Part shown: piece after piece, positions 1-5,194 of the stretch
Numbering within the stretch: the first letter of the stretch is position 1
How the letters are laid out: every line of letters begins with the position of its first letter
Assembly (NCBI GenBank): GCA_016650185.1
Contig: JAENWE010000385.1
Span: 1 to 5,194, forward strand
Reading direction: 5' to 3'
DNA: 5,194 nt
From: Vicinamibacteria bacterium
GTDB lineage: Bacteria; Acidobacteriota; Vicinamibacteria; Fen-336; JAGNNV01
The notes under the pieces: generated by a model
Told to the model about the DNA's origin: nothing
The model's database searches: none
The model's input: the letters and a program-made list of their open reading frames with translations, nothing else
Made by a program: the position numbers and the translations under genes

Positions 1-2
1 CG

Positions 3-284
3 AACATGAGCGGCCGCGCCGTCGACATCGCGGTCGTGGAGAAGGATCCGATCCAGATCTATGCCGCGACCGCCACGGGCGGAGTGTGGGCGACCAGGGA
101 CAACGGCATCACCTGGGCGCTCGTCTTCGAGAACAAAGCCGTCCACGCGGTGGGAACGATCTCGATCTTCCAGGCAAAACCCGACATCCTCTGGGTGGGC
201 ACGGGCGAGCGTGCGAATCGGCAAATGCAGATCGGCGCGCCGACGAAACTCGTCGCCGAACTCGCCGCCAAGCGGAACCACTGA
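3..284 (+). CDS. N-terminal part of a VPS10/sortilin-type (BNR repeat) beta-propeller protein, partial at left edge and truncated at its 3' end
   Basis: The frame is open from the left edge and ends at TGA 282-284. The first ATG in view (6-8) is probably internal, because in this family the stretch 'NMSGRAVDIAV' normally follows a signal peptide and a short leader; the true start would then be upstream. From that Met, residues 1-73 look like the first propeller blade of secreted VPS10/BNR glycosidase-like proteins: GRAVDIAV (3-10), IYAATATGGVWATRDNGITW (18-37), VFENKAV (40-46) and the hallmark WVGTGE (63-68) followed by NRQ (71-73). Relatives usually run for about 700-1100 residues with many more such repeats. 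Here the similarity stops at about nt 224, a 19-residue unrelated tail (MQIGAPTKLVAELAAKRNH) follows, and the frame closes. No other frame downstream resumes the propeller, so a simple frameshift is unlikely. An internal deletion joining N-terminus to C-terminus, or an assembly collapse, fits better. It is probably a non-functional remnant. The stop overlaps the next start by one base. Confidence 0.62.
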   Translation, partial: NMSGRAVDIAVVEKDPIQIYAATATGGVWATRDNGITWALVFENKAVHAVGTISIFQAKPDILWVGTGERANRQMQIGAPTKLVAELAAKRNH

Positions 285-286
285 TG
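282..286 (+). promoter_or_regulatory. One-base stop/start overlap (TGATG), likely translational coupling
   Basis: The propeller remnant's TGA (282-284) and the symporter's ATG (284-286) share base 284. With only a weak GGA at 274-276, ribosomes finishing the upstream frame probably help start the symporter. If so, the short upstream frame still matters as a translated leader even though its protein looks broken. Coupling is inferred from the arrangement, not shown. Confidence 0.6.
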
Positions 287-1576
287 CTCCGCTTGCCTCT
301 GTACGCTCGCGTTCTCATCGGCGTGGCCCTCGGAACCTTCTGCGGCCTGGCCTTTGGCGAGGGCACGATCCTCTTCGGCCTCACCAACAAGCACCTGGGC
401 GACGCGGGCCTTCTGGTGATTCGCCTCCTGCGGGCCATGGCCGTGCCCCTGATCTTCTTCGCGGTGGTCGACGCTTTCGTCCGGACGGAGATCTCCGGCA
501 AACAGGGATTGAAGCTGGTGGCCATCTGCGCCTTCAACGTAAGCGTCGCCTTTCTGATCGGCATGACCCTGATCAACACTTTCCGGCCGGGCGAGGCCTG
601 GAAGGATCGGCTGGCGGACATCGAAGCGACTGCCGGAGGCCCCGCGCGAAAGGCGCCTGAAGGGCTGAGCCTCGATCCCATGAAGAACTTGAGCGGGTAC
701 GTACCCGCCAATCTCGTGGACCCCTTCCAGAAAGACAACGGCAACGTCATCAGCGTGGTCTTCCTGGCCATCATGATCGGTGTCTCCATGCGCCGCCTGA
801 TCGCGCGGCAGGGACGCGACTCTTCGGTGGCGCGCCTGGCCGACCTGGCGGAGGGCGGCTTCGACACCCTGGTGACGATTCTGGGCATGATCGTCGAGGC
901 CATTCCTTTCGCGGTCTTCGGCGTATTGGCTCAGGTTATCGGGCGGGACGGAACCAAGGTGTTCGGCGAGTTGAGCGTCTACGTGGTCGCCATGGTGTCG
1001 GGCCTCTCCCTTCACGCGCTCGGGTACTACACCCTTGCCGCCTGGCTGATCGGGCGACGCGCGCCCAGGGTGTATTTCGGCGAAGGCGCCCCGGCCATCT
1101 TCGCCGGGATGTCGATGAATTCGTCGCTCGCGACCGTCCCCCTGACCCTGGAGAGCCTGAAGCGAATGAAGATCTCGGACGCCTCGGCGCGACTCTCCGC
1201 CTGCGTGGGCACGAATCTCAACAACGATGGGATCGTCCTTTATGACGCCATGGCCGCCCTGTTCCTGTCTCAGGCGCTTGGCTACGACCTGACCTTCTCG
1301 CAGCAGGCGGTGGTGGCTCTGGCTTCCCTGATGGCGGGGATCGGGATCTCCGGAGTTCCCGACGCCGGACTCATCGTCCTGCCTCTGGTCCTTTCGACCG
1401 TCGGTTTGCCGGAAGCGGTGATCGTCGGCGTCATCCCTGTCCTCTTCTCCGTCGATTGGCTGATCGGGCGCGTTCGCTCAGGAGTGAACGTCATGAGCGA
1501 CATGCTGGTGGCGATCCTTCTCGACCGTTCTCCCGCGGAGCCGAGCGCTTCCGGCGGCGCCGAGCGCGCAGCGTGA
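284..1576 (+). CDS. Dicarboxylate/amino acid:cation symporter (DAACS/SLC1 family)
   Basis: This 430-residue inner-membrane protein is predicted to import a C4-dicarboxylate or acidic amino acid with Na+ or H+. ATG 284 is chosen because the longer frame from 86 adds a charged, unrelated leader, whereas MLRLPLYARVLIGVALGTF is a typical first helix of the family. A weak GGA (274-276) sits seven bases upstream. The family architecture is complete: helices to about residue 99, a hydrophilic loop (100-137), the YVPANLVDPF entry to TM4 (139-148), hairpin HP1 with SMNSSLATVP (277-286), the TM7 cation motif as NNDGI (313-317) instead of NMDGT, HP2 with GIGISGVPDAG (352-362), and TM8 with D391, R398, N402 and D406. 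By hand alignment to GltPh, D390, R397, N401 and D405 are kept, but the amino-group-binding D394 is G395 and T314 is I317. As in DctA, losing that Asp argues for a dicarboxylate without an amino group. Length is normal and the frame is intact. Substrate and coupling ion are inferred. Confidence 0.93.
   Translation: MLRLPLYARVLIGVALGTFCGLAFGEGTILFGLTNKHLGDAGLLVIRLLRAMAVPLIFFAVVDAFVRTEISGKQGLKLVAICAFNVSVAFLIGMTLINTFRPGEAWKDRLADIEATAGGPARKAPEGLSLDPMKNLSGYVPANLVDPFQKDNGNVISVVFLAIMIGVSMRRLIARQGRDSSVARLADLAEGGFDTLVTILGMIVEAIPFAVFGVLAQVIGRDGTKVFGELSVYVVAMVSGLSLHALGYYTLAAWLIGRRAPRVYFGEGAPAIFAGMSMNSSLATVPLTLESLKRMKISDASARLSACVGTNLNNDGIVLYDAMAALFLSQALGYDLTFSQQAVVALASLMAGIGISGVPDAGLIVLPLVLSTVGLPEAVIVGVIPVLFSVDWLIGRVRSGVNVMSDMLVAILLDRSPAEPSASGGAERAA
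693..708. repeat. Perfect 16-bp palindrome inside the symporter gene
   Basis: GCGGGTACGTACCCGC reads the same on both strands, with no mismatch and no spacer; the flanking bases (a692, c709) do not extend it. It encodes the S-G-Y-V-P-A stretch at the start of TM4, a region constrained by the protein. It could be an operator-like dimer site, but an intragenic position and protein constraint make chance a serious alternative. The palindrome itself is certain; any function is not. Confidence 0.5.
1573..1576 (+). promoter_or_regulatory. Four-base start/stop overlap (GTGA), likely translational coupling
   Basis: The GTG start of the glycosyltransferase-like gene (1573-1575) overlaps the TGA stop of the symporter (1574-1576). 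This is the usual geometry for termination-reinitiation in operons. The bases just upstream hold no purine-rich Shine-Dalgarno sequence, so initiation likely depends on ribosomes arriving from the symporter. Confidence 0.65.
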
Positions 1577-3321
1577 CGGAGGCGCCTCCGGCTTCAGGGA
1601 CCGCCGAGCGTTCTGATTCAGGTCTCGGATTGAGGGTGGCGGAGCTCCTGTTCGTGGCCGCCATGGCCATGGGTGCGGTGTGCTGGTTCACGGCCGCGCG
1701 GGTTCCCTCCGGCACGGGCGTCCTGGCTGGAGGGGTGGCCCTGGTCTGTGCCGTCTGGATCGCCCGTGATTCCAGCGGCCTCGGTTTTTCGCTCAAACCG
1801 CGCGCGGACACGCTTGCGGTGTGCGCGGCCGCCACCGCACTGAGGCTTCCTGCGCTCTTAGCCCCTGCAGGGTTCGTCGGGGCCGATGGCTCCTTGCAGG
1901 CCTTTCTCGCCCTCGGCCTGCTCCATGGCCTGAGGCCCGCGCCCATTTTCCTGAGCGGTTCGAGCTATGAAGGCTCGTTGAAGGCGCACCTCGCCGCATC
2001 GCTTGGGGCGATCGTGGGTTACGACGACATCGCCCGCCTGCTCGTCGTGGCGAGTCTGCTCCTTTGGTTCGTGTTCATCGCCTCGACGATGGCGCTGGCC
2101 CGCAGGATCGCCGGTCCCGGCGCAGGTGTCGTCGCCGGAGGGTTCGTGGCGCTCTCGCCCCGATTCGCGACGGTGTTCTCGGTCAGCAACGCCGGTCCCT
2201 ACGCGGACGCGCTCGGGCTCGGCACTCTGGCCCTGGCCTGGACCGCTCGCTTGCTCGATAACGGCTCCGGCCCCACGCGCCGGGAGTACTTCGGCGTGGG
2301 CGCCCTGCTCGGCGTGGCCTTCTGGCAGCAGCCCATCGTCATCTCCTACGCGGCGGTCGCGATCGGCGCTCTGCTGCTCGACGCGTTGTGGAACCGCCGC
2401 ATCGCCTTCCTGGCCATTGCCCCCGGACTCTTCCTCGGACGGCTGCCGGCCACACTGCACGATCTCAGCACGGGCGGGGCGGCGACCGGGGTGATGACGA
2501 ACTACGCTCGCGGCGCCTTTGGAGGGCTCTCCCTTTCGGATCAGATCGTGGGGACTCTGACCTGGGCCTTCCCGGTCGTCTTCGCCGGCCTTTCCGGCGA
2601 TACCGCGCTGTCGGATGTTGCGCGTGGTCTCATCGGGGCGTTGTGTGTGGCCCTGGTGGTGTGGTTCGCCGCCTCCCACGCGGCCGGTCTGCTCAAGGGT
2701 CTCGGGGTGCTTCGGATCGGTCCGGCCCTCTGGCCCCTTGCCCATTTTGGCGCGGCCCTGGCCCTGGTGTGGCTGGTGGCGAGCGATGGTCAATACACGC
2801 GTCCGCGTTACTTCCTTCCCCTCATCGGGGCCTTCGCGATCATGCTGGGGGCGGGCGTCGCTCGCCTGCTGTCGATATCTCGAGCCCTCGGCGTCATCCT
2901 GGCGGTTTTGGTCCTCGGATGGAACGTGGCCTCCAACATCCCCAGGATGCGCGAGGGCATCGCAGCCGATCGGGAACTTCGCGCTCTCGCCGAGTCAATC
3001 GAAGGGCGAGGTCTCAAGACCGGCTACGCCGACTTCCTTATCGCCGGACCCATCAGCATGGTTACGAATGAGCGCGTCACCGTGGTTGGACTTCTTGGGC
3101 CCACGAATGGCGAACATCTCTCCCGGCAGATCGACCTGGTCGCTGGGCAGGGTCCTGACTTTTTCCTGACCCGGCCCGAGGAGGAGGCCCAGCTCGCCCA
3201 CAGATTCGAGACGCTCGGGGTGACCTTCGAGACCCATGGCGCCAGCTTGCGGATCTTCTGCAAATTCTCCCGACGGGTTTCAATCGAAGAGGTGATGGGC
3301 TTCCGCGATGGGACTGAGTAG
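1573..3321 (+). CDS. Multi-pass membrane GT-C type glycosyltransferase-like protein (GT39/ArnT-PMT-like)
   Basis: This 582-residue protein begins at GTG 1573, inside the symporter stop (GTGA). An in-frame ATG at 1456 would force a 121-base overlap and an Arg-rich leader with no family character, so it is rejected; no good ribosome site precedes GTG, which suggests coupling. I see about a dozen hydrophobic segments between residues 21 and 455, then a soluble tail (456-582). The first long loop has VGADG (102-106), where D105 is the candidate catalytic Asp of GT-C enzymes, followed by GLRPAPIFLSGSSYEGSLKA (119-138), resembling the G-P-Y-G-L pattern of GT39 relatives. TRPRYFLPL (409-417) matches the conserved RYFLP helix entry. 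The tail contains LKTGYADFLIAGPISMVTNE (481-500), like the 'gYadYwiay.itf.s.E' segment after the last helix in this class. It probably transfers a sugar from a polyprenyl-phosphate donor on the periplasmic face. Donor and acceptor cannot be told from sequence. Its stop abuts that of the opposing gene. Confidence 0.75.
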   Translation: MTEAPPASGTAERSDSGLGLRVAELLFVAAMAMGAVCWFTAARVPSGTGVLAGGVALVCAVWIARDSSGLGFSLKPRADTLAVCAAATALRLPALLAPAGFVGADGSLQAFLALGLLHGLRPAPIFLSGSSYEGSLKAHLAASLGAIVGYDDIARLLVVASLLLWFVFIASTMALARRIAGPGAGVVAGGFVALSPRFATVFSVSNAGPYADALGLGTLALAWTARLLDNGSGPTRREYFGVGALLGVAFWQQPIVISYAAVAIGALLLDALWNRRIAFLAIAPGLFLGRLPATLHDLSTGGAATGVMTNYARGAFGGLSLSDQIVGTLTWAFPVVFAGLSGDTALSDVARGLIGALCVALVVWFAASHAAGLLKGLGVLRIGPALWPLAHFGAALALVWLVASDGQYTRPRYFLPLIGAFAIMLGAGVARLLSISRALGVILAVLVLGWNVASNIPRMREGIAADRELRALAESIEGRGLKTGYADFLIAGPISMVTNERVTVVGLLGPTNGEHLSRQIDLVAGQGPDFFLTRPEEEAQLAHRFETLGVTFETHGASLRIFCKFSRRVSIEEVMGFRDGTE

Positions 3322-5070
3322 TCAGGCCGCGAGGTTCGTCAACGCCGCGATGCCGCGTTTCATGGAGACGTAGAAGACGATGAGACTGAGGGAAAGCGCC
3401 GAGGCGATCCCCACCGCCATGGCGACTTGCCGCGTCCCCGGAACGGGTCGGTTGTTGAAGTCGTAGAAGAGGAAGATGGACGTGGGCCAGGCGAGCAGGG
3501 CGATCTCGATGCAGATGAACGCCACCGCGGTCACCATGTAGACCACGCCGCCGTACGAGCCGGCGATCTGATTCACGTTTTCCGCCCCGAAACGCGGGTA
3601 TTGCGCGCCCAGGCCCGCCGCGAGGCCCACCAGGGCCAGCGACATGAACACCACCGCGACCGCGGTCAGGACCTTCAAGAAGGGATGCACGCCCAGCATC
3701 TGGTTCGCCACCACGGTGAGGAAGGTCGCGAAGAAGACGATGGGCGCGAATCCGGTGACGAACTTCGACCACAGGAACGAACTCATCGACACCGGCGAAC
3801 TGCGCAGGATCCAGAAGGACGTGCTCTCCATCGATACCGCCGGGAAGACGAAACGCACCGCGATGGACGAAAGCACAAATGACGCCATGGCCAGATTCAC
3901 AAAGGCATAGGTGTTCCGCACCACCCGGCCCATGTACGGGATACGGTCGAGGTCGAGGACGCTGAAGTTGTACAGATAGACCGCGACCAACGCCAGCAGC
4001 AACAGCAGCTGCGACCACTGGGTTGAGTCGCGCATGAAGATCTTCACGTCTTTCAGGAAGAGGCTCCTCGACGGGGGCGAAAGGGGCAGCCAGCCGGCCA
4101 GGGTGTCGATGAAGGCGAGCTTCGAAAAACGCGCTTTGCGCGCCTCCTGCGACTTGCTGAAGCCTTCGAAGTACAAAGCGCCGTAGGCCATGCGCGCGAT
4201 GAGAGTGGAGGCGAGGGCGGTGGTCCAAAGCGCCAGCAGGTAGAGCCAGCCGGTGCGATTCAGCAGGGGGGCGAAGGTGGCTTCGCCGGCCCAGAAGGAC
4301 GGCAGCAGCGGCGTGATGGGCGATTGCAGGGTGGCGAAGAAGGCGGTGATGTCGGGAAGGGAACGCACCGAGAGCAATCGCTCGGGCCGAATGAAGCGAA
4401 GGAGCATCACGATGGCGACCGCGAACAGAAGTCCGGTCAGCATGAGGATGTCGCGCGCGCGCTTGGCCGGGAAGACGTTCACCAGCATCAGGGTGACCAC
4501 GCAGCCGAACGCCACCGGAATGACCACGAAAGGAGCGAGGACCACAGGGACGGTGAGGTAATAAGACGTGGGCGCGCAACGCGCGAGGCCGACGCCTAGA
4601 AGAACCGGGGTCAGGAAGGCCACCACCATCCAGGAAGACTGAACCAGTGTTCTCGAATAGCGCGAGTAGAAGAGGTGGGTCTGAGAGATGGGCGCCGCCA
4701 GCAGGAGCCTCAGGTCCTCGGAGAGAAAGAAGGTGGAGAGCGACGTGACGAGGGCCGAGAAAGCTAGGAATGAGAGGAAGGTCAGGAAGAGCCAGGAGAG
4801 GCCGAGTCGCAGGAGGTATTCGCCGAGTTCCTCGTAGTCGGCGAGTTGCCAGGCGAGCCAGAACGAGACCGCGAAAAGAGTGAACGCCACTCCGATGGCG
4901 ATGCTGCCGAAGACCACGGTCCTTATGGTGTCGCCCTTCTCCCGCCGCTTCGCCCGGTTGGCCGCTCCCAGGAAGGTGGGGAGGAGCAGGAAAGGGAAAC
5001 CCCGCTTCATTCCGGGCAGCGCGGTTTCAACCATGGCGGGGGATTCTATGTGCGCCGCCTGGTCCGGCAT
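3322..5070 (-). CDS. ABC exporter membrane subunit of the ABC_tran_2 (PF16949-like) family
   Basis: This 582-residue integral membrane protein is the likely permease half of an ABC exporter; the substrate is unknown. The family call rests on motifs recalled from such proteins: FFLSEDLRLLLAAPIS (114-129), FLKDVKIFMRDSTQWSQLLL (338-357), STSFWILRSSPVS (416-428), and GLGAQYPRFGAENVNQIAG (486-504) followed by SYGGVVYM (505-512). About twelve or more hydrophobic segments are visible, for example 51-75, 90-110, 145-162, 170-197, 207-225, 273-290, 353-368, 385-408, 437-455, 465-488, 506-528 and 547-569. There is no Walker A, ABC signature or Walker B motif, so ATP hydrolysis must come from another protein. 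ATG 5070 is the first start after an in-frame stop at 5110-5112; a weak AGG lies six bases upstream. ATGs at 5034 and 5010 are alternatives but lack better ribosome sites. The roughly 20-residue hydrophilic leader before KRGFPFLLLP leaves the start somewhat uncertain. No ATPase gene is visible; it may lie past the right edge. Confidence 0.85.
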   Translation of the reverse strand: MPDQAAHIESPAMVETALPGMKRGFPFLLLPTFLGAANRAKRREKGDTIRTVVFGSIAIGVAFTLFAVSFWLAWQLADYEELGEYLLRLGLSWLFLTFLSFLAFSALVTSLSTFFLSEDLRLLLAAPISQTHLFYSRYSRTLVQSSWMVVAFLTPVLLGVGLARCAPTSYYLTVPVVLAPFVVIPVAFGCVVTLMLVNVFPAKRARDILMLTGLLFAVAIVMLLRFIRPERLLSVRSLPDITAFFATLQSPITPLLPSFWAGEATFAPLLNRTGWLYLLALWTTALASTLIARMAYGALYFEGFSKSQEARKARFSKLAFIDTLAGWLPLSPPSRSLFLKDVKIFMRDSTQWSQLLLLLALVAVYLYNFSVLDLDRIPYMGRVVRNTYAFVNLAMASFVLSSIAVRFVFPAVSMESTSFWILRSSPVSMSSFLWSKFVTGFAPIVFFATFLTVVANQMLGVHPFLKVLTAVAVVFMSLALVGLAAGLGAQYPRFGAENVNQIAGSYGGVVYMVTAVAFICIEIALLAWPTSIFLFYDFNNRPVPGTRQVAMAVGIASALSLSLIVFYVSMKRGIAALTNLAA

Positions 5071-5194
5071 GGGCGGCCTGCAAAGTAACCAGTGCCAGAG
5101 CGGCCCATTTCAGGCACTTTCCCGTCACCGCGAGGACCCCGACGCATGCATGGGACGAAGCAGTCTCGGCAGGACGGCGAGATCGCTTCAGGCC
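5071..5194. other. Upstream region of the ABC exporter gene; no clear gene
   Basis: This 124-base stretch lies upstream of the exporter start and would carry its promoter if the gene is transcribed alone. I see no good -35/-10 pair. A six-base inverted repeat, AGTGCC (5091-5096) and GGCACT (5113-5118), separated by 16 bases, is the only symmetric element and is short enough to be chance. Two minus-strand frames are open from the right edge into the exporter gene, but neither encodes anything recognisable. Near the edge, GAGGA (5132-5136) stands nine bases before ATG 5146 on the plus strand, so a divergent gene could begin there; only 16 full codons are visible. Confidence 0.4.
5146..5194 (+). 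CDS. Possible start of a divergent gene, partial at right edge (speculative)
   Basis: ATG 5146 opens a frame (MHGTKQSRQDGEIASG) that runs off the window, preceded by GAGGA (5132-5136) at a nine-base spacing, which is a reasonable ribosome site. A second ATG at 5150 opens another frame. Sixteen residues are too few to recognise a product, and open frames of this length are common in GC-rich DNA. Confidence 0.15.
   Translation, partial: MHGTKQSRQDGEIASG

Noticed and set aside
10..60. A cluster of common restriction sites resembling a cloning polylinker: GCGGCCGC (10-17), GTCGAC (21-26), GGATCC (44-49) and AGATCT (55-60).
   Set aside because: The same bases encode a conserved propeller segment (GRAVDIAV through IYAATATGG) in frame, with family-typical residues across the sites, so vector sequence is not needed to explain it. 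The clustering is probably a coincidence of GC-rich codons.
86..283. A longer symporter starting at ATG 86.
   Set aside because: The extra 66 residues are charged and Arg/His-rich, overlap the propeller frame, and have no relation to the symporter family, which starts naturally at ATG 284.
59..1015. A 318-residue minus-strand frame opposite the propeller remnant and symporter.
   Set aside because: Its composition is charged and His/Gln/Asp-rich as expected for an antisense shadow, and the opposite strand encodes a clear transporter over most of it.
1456..1572. ATG 1456 as the start of the glycosyltransferase-like gene.
   Set aside because: It would add 39 mostly Arg/Ser-rich residues read from the symporter's C-terminal codons in another frame. 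The GTGA overlap at 1573 is the usual operon geometry.
1858..2793. A 311-residue minus-strand frame opposite the glycosyltransferase-like gene.
   Set aside because: It is Gly/Glu/Arg/Gln/His-rich without recognisable domains and mirrors the hydrophobic codons of the real gene.
3077..4579. A 500-residue minus-strand frame overlapping the exporter gene.
   Set aside because: It is His/Arg/Gly/Pro-rich with no hydrophobic pattern or motif, and is read in another frame of the well-supported exporter gene. Long spurious frames are expected in GC-rich DNA.
1573..5070. The two convergent genes have exactly the same length (582 residues), suggesting duplication.
   Set aside because: Their sequences, motifs and topology are unrelated: one is a GT-C enzyme with a soluble tail, the other an ABC exporter subunit. 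The equal length is coincidence.
5079..5101. Sigma-54 promoter candidate upstream of the exporter: TGGCAC and TTTGC on the minus strand.
   Set aside because: The GG and GC elements are spaced three bases too far apart from the fixed -24/-12 geometry, and the second GG is three bases too close; sigma-54 sites tolerate little variation.

Overview
The window is GC-rich and densely coded, with no RNA genes, CRISPR array or insertion sequence that I can recognise. The protein families point to a high-GC, probably Gram-negative environmental bacterium. VPS10/sortilin-type secreted beta-propellers, the large 'ABC_tran_2' exporter membrane proteins and NNDGI-type dicarboxylate:cation symporters are, from general knowledge, common in Acidobacteriota, Gemmatimonadota, the former Deltaproteobacteria and related candidate phyla. 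The sequence alone does not settle the phylum.

Layout. Three plus-strand genes run from the left edge to 3321 as a tight, overlapping cluster: (1) the tail end of an open frame that enters from outside the window, carrying the N-terminal blade of a VPS10/BNR-type beta-propeller but stopping at 284, far too early for that family; (2) a 430-residue dicarboxylate/amino acid:cation symporter (SLC1/DAACS fold), whose ATG shares one base with the previous stop; (3) a 582-residue multi-pass GT-C type (GT39/ArnT-like) glycosyltransferase-like protein, whose GTG overlaps the previous stop by four bases (GTGA). A single minus-strand gene (3322-5070) encodes a 582-residue ABC exporter membrane subunit. 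It converges on the cluster, and the two stop codons abut with no base between them. The last 124 bases are non-coding or hold only the edge of a neighbouring gene.

Function. The plus-strand genes look like one translationally coupled transcription unit, but they do not form a recognisable pathway: a secreted propeller remnant, a carboxylate importer and an inner-membrane sugar transferase. The exporter subunit has no ATPase in view; a partner would have to lie beyond the right edge or elsewhere.

I found no convincing evidence of a new system. The points most worth a second look are the truncated propeller, the altered substrate-site residues of the symporter, the zero-gap convergent junction, and a perfect 16-bp palindrome inside the symporter gene.
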